The notes under the pieces: model-generated
Told to the model about the DNA's origin: nothing
Database searches by the model: none
Seen by the model: the letters and a program-made list of their open reading frames with translations, nothing else
NCBI GenBank assembly: GCA_900754525.1
Contig: CAAEDE010000079.1
Span: 1 to 49,064, forward strand
DNA from: an uncultured Collinsella sp.
GTDB lineage: Bacteria; Actinomycetota; Coriobacteriia; Coriobacteriales; Coriobacteriaceae
Length of the DNA: 49,064 nt
Direction of reading: 5' to 3'
In this document: positions 31,349 to 40,046 of the stretch, in pieces
Layout of the letters: each line of letters opens with the position of its first letter
How positions within the stretch are numbered: the stretch's first letter is position 1
Translations under genes and position numbers: made by a program

Positions 31349-32450
31349 GAAGAAAGTAATGCTCGTCTTCGGCACCCGCCCGGAGGCAATCAAGATGTGC
31401 CCGCTCGTCAACGAGCTGAGGGCGCGCGCGGATGAGTTCGAGACCGTCGTGACCGTGACCGGCCAGCACCGCGAGATGCTCGACCAGGTGCTGCGCGTCT
31501 TCGACGTGACTCCCGACCACGACCTGGCGATCATGAAGCCGGGCCAAACGCTGTTCGACGTGACGTGCGACGTGCTGCTCAAGCTCAAGGCTGTCCTCGA
31601 GGACGATAGGCCCGACGTCGTGCTCGTGCACGGCGACACCACGACCAGCTTTGCCGCGGCGCTCGCATGCTTCTACCTGCAGATCCCCGTGGGCCATGTG
31701 GAGGCAGGCCTGCGTACGCACGACATCTACAGCCCCTGGCCGGAGGAGTTTAACCGCCAAGCGGTCGACATCGTGAGTGAGTACTATTTCGCCCCGACGG
31801 AGGCGAGCAAGCAGAACCTACTCGCTGAGGGCAAGCCCGAGTCCAAGATCTGGGTCACCGGTAACACCGGCATCGACGCCCTGCGCACCACCGTGCGTGA
31901 GGGCTACTCCCACCCCGAGCTCGAGTGGGCCGAGGGCTCCCGCCTCATCCTCATCACGGCGCACCGCCGCGAGAACCTGGGAGAGCCAATGCACCGCATG
32001 TTCCGCGCCATCCGCCGCGTTATGGAGGAGCATCCCGACACCAAGGCGATCTACCCCATCCACATGAACCCGCTCGTCCGCAAGGCGGCGCACGAGGAGT
32101 TGGACGGCTTCGACCGACTTCACATCATCGACCCACTCGAGGTTCTTGACTTCCACAACTTCATGGCCGCCAGCCACCTCATCCTGACCGACTCGGGCGG
32201 CATCCAGGAGGAGGCGCCTAGTCTGGGCAAGCCTGTGCTCGTGATGCGCGACACCACCGAACGTCCCGAGGGCGTGGCGGCAGGCACGTTGAAACTCGTG
32301 GGCACCGAGGAGGACGTCATCTACCGTGAGTTCAGCCGCCTGCTCTCTGACGAGTCTGAGTACGAGGCCATGAGCCACGCCTCCAACCCCTACGGAGACG
32401 GGCATGCGAGCGAGCGGATTGCGGACGTGCTGGCAGGCCGGTCGAGATGA
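31341..32450 (+). CDS. wecB: UDP-N-acetylglucosamine 2-epimerase (non-hydrolysing)
   Basis: Interconverts UDP-GlcNAc and UDP-ManNAc in the cytoplasm. The 369-residue protein has VFGTRPEAIKMCPLVNEL at the N-terminus, HGDTTTSF, GHVEAGLRTHD, ITAHRRENLGEP and TDSGGIQEEAPSLGKPVL, all intact. GAGGAG precedes the ATG. It overlaps both neighbours (8 bases upstream, ATGA downstream), so translation is coupled. Its product would feed the adjacent GT26 enzyme. From the next gene onward, base composition begins to fall. Confidence 0.95.
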   Translation: MTEKKVMLVFGTRPEAIKMCPLVNELRARADEFETVVTVTGQHREMLDQVLRVFDVTPDHDLAIMKPGQTLFDVTCDVLLKLKAVLEDDRPDVVLVHGDTTTSFAAALACFYLQIPVGHVEAGLRTHDIYSPWPEEFNRQAVDIVSEYYFAPTEASKQNLLAEGKPESKIWVTGNTGIDALRTTVREGYSHPELEWAEGSRLILITAHRRENLGEPMHRMFRAIRRVMEEHPDTKAIYPIHMNPLVRKAAHEELDGFDRLHIIDPLEVLDFHNFMAASHLILTDSGGIQEEAPSLGKPVLVMRDTTERPEGVAAGTLKLVGTEEDVIYREFSRLLSDESEYEAMSHASNPYGDGHASERIADVLAGRSR

Positions 32451-33556
32451 TTCGGGTCCTGCACATCATTCAACAGCTAGGGCCCGGAAGGGGCGGGGTG
32501 AGGACCTTCGTCTCCACGATGCTCGATTGCCCGGCTCCCGATATCGAGCAGAGTGTGCTGTCGGTGGGAAGAGTCGAAGGGGATAGGTTCGGAGAGCGAT
32601 TCTTTGGTCCTTTAATCGATAGCTACAGCCCGCTACTGGTTGGCACTCTGGGGGCGAAGCGCCTTGGCGCTTTTCTATCGAAGCACCGTTTCGATATCGT
32701 TCAGATTCACACGAACAATGCGCTCGGCTTCGTCTTCGCCTCTGAGGCCAAAAAGGCAGGAGTTCCCTCGCGCATCGTGCACTGCCATAACAGCGCGCTT
32801 GGCAGCACCTCGCGTCTGAAGAATATGGTCAACGTGGCCATGATAGAGAGGTTTCTCCCGTCGGCGAGTGAGCGCTGGGCATGCAGCGAGGTCGCAGGTG
32901 AATATCTCTTTCAGGGCGCTGGCTATGCCTTGGTGCACAACGGGGTCGATTCCGATAAATTCCGATTCTCGTCCTCTGACCGGGCTGCCGTTAGACATCG
33001 GCTTGGGATCCCGGGCAATGCCACCGTCATAGGGTTTGTCGGGGCAGGCATTCCTGCGAAAAACACCCTGCGCGCCCTCGATATCTTCAATCAGCTGCGC
33101 TCCAGTGAGGCCGATTCCCGCCTTCTGCTCTTCGGCCAAGCCGAGGAACTTCCCCTTGCGAAGGAGAAGGCGGCTAAATTGGGGCTGGGTGAATCGGCGG
33201 TTTTCATCGGTACCGTTGACGATATCTGGAGGTACTACAGCGCCATGGATGCGCTGCTTGCCCCCTCTTTCCACGAGGGGCTACCGATTGCCTTCATTGA
33301 GGCCCAGGCAAATGGACTGCCCATCCTCAGCTCTGACGCGGTTACCCAGGAGGCCGATCTGACGGGCCTTCTCAAGCGCGCAGCACTTTCGCTTTCCGAC
33401 AGGGAGTGGGCTGATTTGCTGGTAACCTGCGCCGGCAAAAGGGAACTTACTGCCGAGGCGGACTATGTTCCGTTTCTTGATAAAGCGGGTTACACCACGA
33501 GGTCGCTCTACGAGCAGCTCTCTGATCGCTATAGGAATATGACTAAAGGAGCGTAA
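32447..33556 (+). CDS. Glycosyltransferase family 4
   Basis: A GT-B fold cytoplasmic transferase of 369 residues. The N-terminal half begins MIRVLHIIQQLGPGRGGVRT, with the glycine-rich acceptor loop and HCHNSALGS. The C-terminal half has VGAGIPAKNTLRALDIFNQL and the donor-binding EX7E-type region APSFHEGLPIAFIEAQANG. The sugar cannot be predicted. It overlaps wecB as ATGA; licD follows after one base. Confidence 0.88.
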   Translation: MIRVLHIIQQLGPGRGGVRTFVSTMLDCPAPDIEQSVLSVGRVEGDRFGERFFGPLIDSYSPLLVGTLGAKRLGAFLSKHRFDIVQIHTNNALGFVFASEAKKAGVPSRIVHCHNSALGSTSRLKNMVNVAMIERFLPSASERWACSEVAGEYLFQGAGYALVHNGVDSDKFRFSSSDRAAVRHRLGIPGNATVIGFVGAGIPAKNTLRALDIFNQLRSSEADSRLLLFGQAEELPLAKEKAAKLGLGESAVFIGTVDDIWRYYSAMDALLAPSFHEGLPIAFIEAQANGLPILSSDAVTQEADLTGLLKRAALSLSDREWADLLVTCAGKRELTAEADYVPFLDKAGYTTRSLYEQLSDRYRNMTKGA

Positions 33557-33557
33557 T

Positions 33558-34433
33558 ATGACGACCGACTATTTATCCATGCAAGAGGTGAAAGCTGCCG
33601 AGCTGCGCCTCCTTCGCATTTTCGATTGCTATTGTCGAGAGAATAATCTGCGATATTCAATGGGTTCCGGCACTCTTCTCGGTGCGGTTAGGCACAAGGG
33701 GTTCATACCCTGGGATGATGATATCGATGTCGTCATGCCCGTTGAGGACTACAGGAAGTTTCTGGCTGGCTTCGCCTCCCGTGCTGGAGCGGAGCAATCC
33801 CATGTTGGGCTTGCCAGTCAGCTGAACCTTAAAGGTTCAGCTGCAATTCCTTTTGAAAAACTGGTGGATACCAGCATTGAGGTAAAGTCTGCATTCATTG
33901 CAGAGGGAATCCGCGAATATGTGTGGATCGATATCTTTCCGATTGTTTCTTTCGAAAGTGAAGCCGAAGCCAGCAAGGCCTGGGATGCAGCAGTTCGATA
34001 TAAGTACCTGTTCCAAGCATCAAGATGGAGCTCGGGACAGCCAGGAGTTGCTGGCTGCTTCAAAACCGTCTTCGGCGCGTTTGCCAGGCACACCCCTCTG
34101 CAACAGTGGGCTCTCGGTAAGCTAAGAACGATGACGGATAACGGTTGCTTTTCGACTATCGGCACTGCTGCCAATCTGGCTTGGGCAGTCAGCCAGTCGC
34201 TGGAGGTTTTCCCCGCAAGCCTGTTTAGCAACTTGGTTGAATACGAATTCGAAAACGAACGGTTCTTTGGCTTTGAGGATGCAGATCGCTATCTCTCGAT
34301 AATGTACGGGGACTATATGTCACTTCCGCCTGCCGACAAACGTATTGCGCATGAGTTGAAGGCCTGGCGCGTCAGCGCTTCCAGCAACTTCGACCCTACG
34401 AGTAGCGGAAGCACCGATGAACAAGATTGCTAA
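33558..34433 (+). CDS. licD: LicD-family phosphotransferase
   Basis: LicD enzymes move a phosphorylated alcohol such as phosphocholine from its CDP form onto a sugar of a surface glycan. The 291-residue protein has the hallmark GSGTLLGAVRHKGFIPWDDD, with metal-binding acidic residues at 53-57. AAAGGAGCG precedes the ATG. No choline uptake or kinase gene is nearby, but a TagD-like cytidylyltransferase fused to an oxidoreductase and a PLP enzyme lie at the end of the same cluster. They may supply a different CDP-alcohol. The 3' end overlaps the next, broken gene by 17 bases. Confidence 0.88.
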   Translation: MTTDYLSMQEVKAAELRLLRIFDCYCRENNLRYSMGSGTLLGAVRHKGFIPWDDDIDVVMPVEDYRKFLAGFASRAGAEQSHVGLASQLNLKGSAAIPFEKLVDTSIEVKSAFIAEGIREYVWIDIFPIVSFESEAEASKAWDAAVRYKYLFQASRWSSGQPGVAGCFKTVFGAFARHTPLQQWALGKLRTMTDNGCFSTIGTAANLAWAVSQSLEVFPASLFSNLVEYEFENERFFGFEDADRYLSIMYGDYMSLPPADKRIAHELKAWRVSASSNFDPTSSGSTDEQDC

Positions 34434-34970
34434 GGCGCTTAAATGGGGCGCTTCCGCCCTGCGGGTTGCCAAGGTGCGAGTTGTGACCGGAAATCGGCTC
34501 AAGATTGCCTCAGGCAAACCATTGTACCTGGGCAAGGGCGCACGGTTGATATTGGGCGAGGGCGCATCCCTCAGCATCGGTGCGGGCGTTTATTTGAGCC
34601 CCGAGTGCTTCGTACAGGTCAATAAAGGCGCAATTTAGTGCTGGAAGACGGCGTCTACATGAACGAGGGCTGTCGAGTGACGGTAGTCGAATCCGCCCAC
34701 ATCGGTGCAGACACGCTCTTCGGTCCCAATGTCCAGATTTACGACCACGACCACGAATTCGACAGTAGGGGGGTTAGCTCAAAGTTAATCCACGCGCCGG
34801 TTTCGATTGGTCAGCATTGTTGGCTTTGCGCTAATGCGGTCGTTACGCGCGGTTGCTCGATTGCGTGCCGCTCTCTCGTCTCGGCGAACTCTGTTGTCAC
34901 GTGCGACCTTAACGAGTCGGGTGCGCTGTACGCTGGTGCGCCCGCTCGATTGATAAAGAGATACGACTAG
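34417..34970 (+). pseudogene. Frameshifted left-handed beta-helix acyltransferase
   Basis: Two adjacent reading frames make up one hexapeptide-repeat acetyltransferase. The first (34417-34638, 73 codons) ends VYLSPECFVQVNKGAI then stop. The second (34638-34970, 110 codons) carries on LEDGVYMNEGCRVTVVESAH, QIYDHDHEF and ALYAGAPARLIKRYD, the typical catalytic histidine and C-terminal motifs. Adding one T to the TTT run at 34634-34636 would restore GAILVLEDGVYMN as a continuous helix repeat. So this is a one-base deletion in the strain or a sequence error. If real, the O-acetylation step it served is lost. Confidence 0.8.
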
Positions 34971-34985
34971 GAAGTCTTCTTAAAC

Positions 34986-36023
34986 GTGGATCAAAAGCTG
35001 AAAATAACCCTTATCGTGCCCGTTTACAACGTTAGACGCTATCTTGAACGGTGCGTCCGCTCCATTCTGGAACAGTCGTATTCGGTGTTCGAGGTGCTGC
35101 TCATCGACGACGGGTCGACCGACGGGTCGGGCGAGCTGTGTGATCGACTCTCCTTTGAGAACGATCGCGTGCGGACAGTGCATAAGGAGAACGCAGGGCT
35201 TGGTTTCGCGCGCAACACGGGACTCGATAATCTGCTTCCAGAGACCACACATGTTATGTTCGTTGATTCCGACGACTGGCTCGAGTCCGGCATGGTCGAG
35301 ACGTTCGCCCGCGCCATCGAGGACACAGGGGCGGATTGTGTTCTGGGTGGGTTCACCAAACGCGACGGAGAGGGAAACCCTCAGTTCGAGTTCAAGCTCG
35401 AGGATGCCGTGTGGGAGGGCGAAATACTTGCGAAGAGGCTCGTCCCCCGCGTGTGCGGCAGCGCGCCCGAGGCGTCCGACTCGATTCCAATGTCGGCATG
35501 TTCGTCTATATTCGCAAAGACGAACATAGACGAACATGCCCTGCGCTTTCCCTCGGAGCGTGAGGTAATCAGCGAGGACTTTGTCTTTAAATACAAGTAC
35601 CTCCAAACTAGCAGCAAGGTGGTGACGACGAGTTGCGTGGGATATTCGTACCGCACGAATCTCTCGTCACTCAGCACTTCTTATAGACCGGATCGCTTCG
35701 ACGCTAGCCTGTTCTTCTACGACTACGCCCTTCGACTTGTGGCGGACTCGCCTTCAGAAGCGGAATGCATTATGAGGTTAAAAAAGACCCTGTTCATCAA
35801 TATGAAGATGTGCATCTCGCAGGAAGTGACTCGCGTTAGCGGCAAGAGCCGACGTGATGCCTGCGATGCTATACGAAGAATGGCGAGTGATAGTCGCCTG
35901 TCAAAGGTGATAAGCGACTATCCATGCGAGAGACTCGGCTTTACACAGAGAGTCTTTGTGGAACTGCTGAGGCGGCGTGCCGCGAGTATTCTCTATATGG
36001 CCGCTTCGTCTGGGGTTTTCTAG
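34986..36023 (+). CDS. Glycosyltransferase family 2
   Basis: A 345-residue GT-A enzyme: ITLIVPVYNVRRYLERCVRS, LLIDDGSTDGSGELCD, NAGLGFARNTGLD and the metal-binding DxD region FVDSDDW (94-98), with SEDFVFKYKYL further on. It starts with GTG 34986, with AGGAAG upstream. A 15-bp perfect inverted repeat lies inside the gene (35495-35540). The substrate is unknown. Confidence 0.88.
   Translation: MDQKLKITLIVPVYNVRRYLERCVRSILEQSYSVFEVLLIDDGSTDGSGELCDRLSFENDRVRTVHKENAGLGFARNTGLDNLLPETTHVMFVDSDDWLESGMVETFARAIEDTGADCVLGGFTKRDGEGNPQFEFKLEDAVWEGEILAKRLVPRVCGSAPEASDSIPMSACSSIFAKTNIDEHALRFPSEREVISEDFVFKYKYLQTSSKVVTTSCVGYSYRTNLSSLSTSYRPDRFDASLFFYDYALRLVADSPSEAECIMRLKKTLFINMKMCISQEVTRVSGKSRRDACDAIRRMASDSRLSKVISDYPCERLGFTQRVFVELLRRRAASILYMAASSGVF
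35495..35540. repeat. 15-bp inverted repeat inside the GT2 gene
   Basis: GGCATGTTCGTCTAT (35495-35509) and ATAGACGAACATGCC (35526-35540) are exact reverse complements across 16 bases. The right side also holds the direct repeat GACGAACAT twice. It is unusual inside coding sequence, and its function is unknown. Confidence 0.75.
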
Positions 36024-36038
36024 ATTGGAGGCTCGAAC

Positions 36039-36749
36039 ATGGCTTTAATTGATGGACTAAAGACTTTATATAATTCTATTTTTCTCAATAACGATTTACT
36101 GATTAGCCGTTTGAGAAAATTAGGCGTTGCCATTGGGGACGATGTGACTTTTTATTGCCCCAAAGAAATGACGGTTGATATTCAAAATCCACATCTAATC
36201 ACCATCGGTGACCATGTAAAGATTACGGGTCCATCTACAATCCTGACGCATGATTATTCTTGGGGGGTAATTAAGGGAAAAACGGGGGAGGTTTTCGGAA
36301 ACCAAAAACATGTGACCATTGGGAACAATGTATTCATTGGATGGGGTGCCACAATCTTGTGCGGCACGACCATCGAGGACAACGTGATCGTCGGAGCGCA
36401 CTCCGTCGTCAGCGGGAGGCTAGAGCACGATTCTGTTTATGCAGGCGTTCCCGCAAAGAAGGTTTGCTCATTAGAGCGCTACCGTGAGAAGCGTGCGTCA
36501 GCCCAACTGGACGAGGCGAAAGACTACGTAGCCCGTTTTCGTCGTCGTTTCAAGCGCGATCCTCATGCAGAGGAAATGAAGGAGTATTTCTTTTTGTGGG
36601 CCACCCCTGATCGACTTAACGACAGCTATGTTTTTCAAATGAGTCTCATGGGAACTTACGACAAAAGCGAAGCGATTTTAGCAACACCGAGACAATTTAA
36701 TAGCTTTGAGCAGTTCCTTGCCTGCTGCGACAAGGCCGAAGTAGAGTAA
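36039..36749 (+). CDS. Left-handed beta-helix acyltransferase
   Basis: A 236-residue hexapeptide-repeat transferase, probably O- or N-acetylating a sugar of the repeat unit. Helix repeats run through IGDHVKITGPSTILTHDYSW (catalytic-type histidine), TIGNNVFIGWGATILCG, IEDNVIVGAHSVVSG and DSVYAGVPAKKVCSLERY. An 80-residue C-terminal extension follows. GGAGG precedes the ATG. The first part of the gene is clearly AT-richer than the upstream genes. Confidence 0.87.
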   Translation: MALIDGLKTLYNSIFLNNDLLISRLRKLGVAIGDDVTFYCPKEMTVDIQNPHLITIGDHVKITGPSTILTHDYSWGVIKGKTGEVFGNQKHVTIGNNVFIGWGATILCGTTIEDNVIVGAHSVVSGRLEHDSVYAGVPAKKVCSLERYREKRASAQLDEAKDYVARFRRRFKRDPHAEEMKEYFFLWATPDRLNDSYVFQMSLMGTYDKSEAILATPRQFNSFEQFLACCDKAEVE

Positions 36750-36751
36750 CC

Positions 36752-37753
36752 ATGAATATGAACAATAATAGACCCGTTGTAACAATTGTTGTTCCCGTCT
36801 ATAACGTCGAGGAGGAATTAAATAGGTGCGTTGAGAGCCTTGTGGGTCAAACGATCAGTGATCTACAAATTATTCTTGTTGATGATGGATCGACTGACTT
36901 GAGTGGTGAGCTTTGTGACGCCTGGGCAGACCGTGATTCCCGCATCTGCGTTATACATAAGCAGAACGGCGGATTGTCCTCTGCCAGAAATGCCGGTATC
37001 GATGTTGCCGAGGGTAAATACCTTGGTTTTGTTGATAGCGACGATTATATCGAGCCCGATATGTACGAAACACTTTTGGCCGGAATGGTCGATGATGAAG
37101 TGTCTATGGTCACATGTGGTAGATATGTGCATATGGGAGACACTGTTAAAAATGAATACACAACACCCGAAGTGATGAGGTTTAATTCCGCAGACGCTAT
37201 GAAGGAGACTTTACTCGGTAACATTATTGATGTATCTGCGTGGGATAAACTTTATCGTCGTGAGCTGTTTGACGAAATTCGCTATCCCTATGGACGCATA
37301 AGCGAGGACGCAGCCATTATTTTGCAACTGCTCGATCGCTGTAGCGATGTCGTTCATGTGGGGAAATGTCTGTACCACTACGTTTTTCGTACCGGAAGTA
37401 TCAGCAAGTCAACCTACAGCCATAAAAAATTTGATGTTATGCATAACTGTCGGGAGATGACAGCTTGGGTAGAGAAAAACAAGCCTGATTTTTCTATGGA
37501 CATCAACTCCTATTGCTGCGCACAAATGGCAGGAATGATTGAGTGCATGATTTGCTCCCCGGGAGCGAGAAAAGAATGGGGCGAGGATTACAGCGCTTAT
37601 TGGGGCCTATTCCGTCATTGTTTCCAAAGCTACGTTACGCTTGGTGGACACAAAAAAGTTGAAATTGCGCGCGTCTTTGCCACGCGTATGCATCTTTACC
37701 GCCTATTCTGGCTAGCCCGTCAGGTTAGAAACGGGGTAAAGCGCTATGTGTAA
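36752..37753 (+). CDS. Glycosyltransferase family 2
   Basis: A 333-residue GT-A enzyme: VTIVVPVYNVEEELNRCVES, IILVDDGSTDLSGELCD, NGGLSSARNAGIDVAEGKYL, GFVDSDDYIEPDMYE (DxD at 95-98) and ISEDAAIILQLLDRC. It begins 2 bases after the acyltransferase stop and overlaps the next gene by 8 bases. The transferred sugar is not predictable. Confidence 0.88.
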   Translation: MNMNNNRPVVTIVVPVYNVEEELNRCVESLVGQTISDLQIILVDDGSTDLSGELCDAWADRDSRICVIHKQNGGLSSARNAGIDVAEGKYLGFVDSDDYIEPDMYETLLAGMVDDEVSMVTCGRYVHMGDTVKNEYTTPEVMRFNSADAMKETLLGNIIDVSAWDKLYRRELFDEIRYPYGRISEDAAIILQLLDRCSDVVHVGKCLYHYVFRTGSISKSTYSHKKFDVMHNCREMTAWVEKNKPDFSMDINSYCCAQMAGMIECMICSPGARKEWGEDYSAYWGLFRHCFQSYVTLGGHKKVEIARVFATRMHLYRLFWLARQVRNGVKRYV

Positions 37754-38909
37754 TGATGCTGCAACCGTTTCCATTAAGCGAAAAACTCTTGCTGATGTCA
37801 CCATCAAGGATATAGACATCGTGTTAGCGACCTTACTCTTTTTCGCTCCGACGGATGGCAGTGGCGGCGGAGCGTACTCGTTGGTTCGCTATGGCTTAAT
37901 TGCGTATCTTGTCTTAAAGAACATTCTTTGTTGTAAGAGCATTCCAATTATCATGATGCTCCTTAGCGCATTCTCTGCGCTTATGGCGTACTCGACCTGG
38001 ATTAATACCCATAGTCCGACTTGGTCCTTTTCCGGATTCATGTTTGGAATGGGAATCGTTGCCGTCATTCTTGTCTATGTTGATGCGTGCTGTCGCCTTT
38101 CCACCGAGATTGTTCTGAAACGCGTGCTCGTCATCTTTATTGTTGCGATCTTACTCAACGATTTAATGATGGTTGTTTTGCCCTACAATCGCTCTGATTC
38201 CAGTACGGTGTACCTAATCGGAAATAAGTTCATAGTATCCTACGCGCATTGTCTGCTTTCTGGTCTAATGCTCGTTTGCTACAGAGATAAGATTACTTTA
38301 AATCGCATTATCGTGATCATAGGCGCCTTTATGTCGTATTTTTCTGGCTCAAGCACAGGTGCCATGATGATGGTCGCTATGCTTGCTTTGACGTTTGTTC
38401 CCGCTAAAACTCGATTCGTTATCGCGAACCCTTTGTTTCTAGCAGCCTCTGTTGTTGTTTTGAACATTCTCATTTGGGGACAAGCAAATCTATTCCAAAT
38501 GCCTGAGTTTCAGAATTTTGTAGTCAATGTTTTGCATAAGAATCCAAATATGACTGGACGTGAGCAGCTATACGCCGTCACTTTTGATCTGGTTGCAATG
38601 AAGCCTATTTTCGGGTGGGGATACCTTACCGATATTTACCGAATCACTTTTGGCTACGGTAACGCGCAAAACGGATTGTTTCACCTTATAACCCAGTGTG
38701 GAATCTTGGGCACTACGGTCTATTTCGCAGGTTTATTTACGTCTCTTCTCGGAAAACCGGTTCAGAACAAAAACCTTTTTGGCATTTACGCCTTTTTGCT
38801 TTGCATGGTTCTCGGTTCATCTGTGGAGATCAACCTTTCCTTCCAATTCGCTTTTGGCATTGCTTTGGTTTGCGGAGCTTTGCACGGTTTTGATGCTACG
38901 GAGAAATAA
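37746..38909 (+). CDS. wzy: Wzy-like polysaccharide polymerase / O-antigen ligase-like membrane protein
   Basis: A 387-residue protein with about ten hydrophobic segments, from LATLLFFAP at the N-terminus to IALVCGALHGF at the C-terminus. A large loop has NMTGREQLYAVTFDLVAMKP followed by IFGWGY, the arginine-containing loop typical of Wzy/WaaL-like proteins. In a Wzx/Wzy pathway it would join flipped repeat units outside the membrane. It starts ATGTGTAA-style over the end of the GT2 gene. As usual for Wzy, sequence evidence is weak beyond topology and this loop. Confidence 0.75.
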   Translation: MCNDAATVSIKRKTLADVTIKDIDIVLATLLFFAPTDGSGGGAYSLVRYGLIAYLVLKNILCCKSIPIIMMLLSAFSALMAYSTWINTHSPTWSFSGFMFGMGIVAVILVYVDACCRLSTEIVLKRVLVIFIVAILLNDLMMVVLPYNRSDSSTVYLIGNKFIVSYAHCLLSGLMLVCYRDKITLNRIIVIIGAFMSYFSGSSTGAMMMVAMLALTFVPAKTRFVIANPLFLAASVVVLNILIWGQANLFQMPEFQNFVVNVLHKNPNMTGREQLYAVTFDLVAMKPIFGWGYLTDIYRITFGYGNAQNGLFHLITQCGILGTTVYFAGLFTSLLGKPVQNKNLFGIYAFLLCMVLGSSVEINLSFQFAFGIALVCGALHGFDATEK

Positions 38910-38910
38910 T

Positions 38911-40046
38911 ATGCTCGTTGGAATTATGACAATGCACCGAGTTCCCAATTACGGGTCTTTCTTGCAAGCCTATTCACTAAAACGAATGATTGAATCCTTG
39001 GGTCATCAGGTGGTTTTTGTCGACTATCACATTGAGCCCGATATCTTGCATAAAGGGGACATAAAGGAAACCCTTCGATGCGAGATGAGGCAAGTTGGAC
39101 AGTGGTTTAAATCCTCATCATTGGGTCATTCAATAAAAAGGCTCTCAAGGGGGATGCCGGCTCATCGCGTTCCGTAATGTTTAGTTGCGATGATATGCTT
39201 GGAATCACAGATAGACGACACTACAACACGAAATGCGACGTCTTGGTCATAGGCAGCGATGAAGTGTTTAATTGCCTCCAGCTTGGTTCCAATATCGGTT
39301 ACTCCCTTGAATTGTTTGGGAGGCGCGCCAATGCAGGTAAAGTGATAAGCTATGCCGCTTCGTTCGGCAATACGACGTATGAAAAACTTGACCACTATGG
39401 GGTGGCTAGGGAAATAGGGGATTGCCTTAATTGTTTCGAGGGGGTTTCAGTTCGTGACACGAATTCCGTTGACACTGTAAGTAGGCTTACGGGAAAAGCC
39501 CCAATCATGCATCTTGATCCTGTACTCGTCGGTGGAGTGGAGAACGAAGACTGGTCTCCCTGCAACGAGAGTGGATTCATGATTCTTTACGGCTACAGCT
39601 TCCGATTTACCGAGGATGAATGCAGAGAGGCTCTCGAATTTGCTCATTCCCACGGGCTTGAACTCATCGCATTGGGTGAGGACCAGCCCGTGCGCGATCG
39701 CCATATTCGATGCCGCCCTGACCAGGTTTTACCATATTTTCGAGCAGCTGATTATGTGTTAACCGACACCTTCCATGGAAGCATATTTTCTATCGTTACC
39801 CATACGCCTTTTGTGACGATTCCCCGTGGAGACCGAAACGGCCAAGGAGGCAATGTCCAGAAACTAACCTCGCTTCTGGACGGACTCAATCTTTCTGATC
39901 GGCGACTCAGCTCAATTGATAAATTGGGCAAGGTTCTCGAAATCAAACCAGATTTCGAATCTTCAGACAAGATTCGAAGCTCTGAGTCGCTACGCTCGCT
40001 CAACTATCTGAGATCATATCTCTCAAATGGAGGCGTTGCCGAGTGA
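38911..40046 (+). pseudogene. Frameshifted polysaccharide pyruvyl transferase
   Basis: The N-terminal part (38911-39177, 88 codons) reads MLVGIMTMHRVPNYGSFLQA and is preceded by GGAGAAATAAT. The C-terminal part (39177-40046, 289 codons) has CDVLVIGSDEVFNC, SVRDTNS, MHLDPVL, DYVLTDTFHGSIFSIVT and a nucleotide-site IPRGDR, hallmarks of the CsaB/WcaK-type pyruvyl transferase family. The frames are out of step near 39145-39180, close to a GGGGG run at 39149-39153. The second frame starts at the last base of the first stop with no ribosome site. It is probably one broken gene or a sequence error; reinitiation to give two pieces cannot be excluded. Confidence 0.78.

Noticed and set aside
34638..34970. 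A separate 110-residue acyltransferase gene
   Set aside because: GTG start without a ribosome site, and the beta-helix continues directly from the frame before it; better explained by a frameshift.
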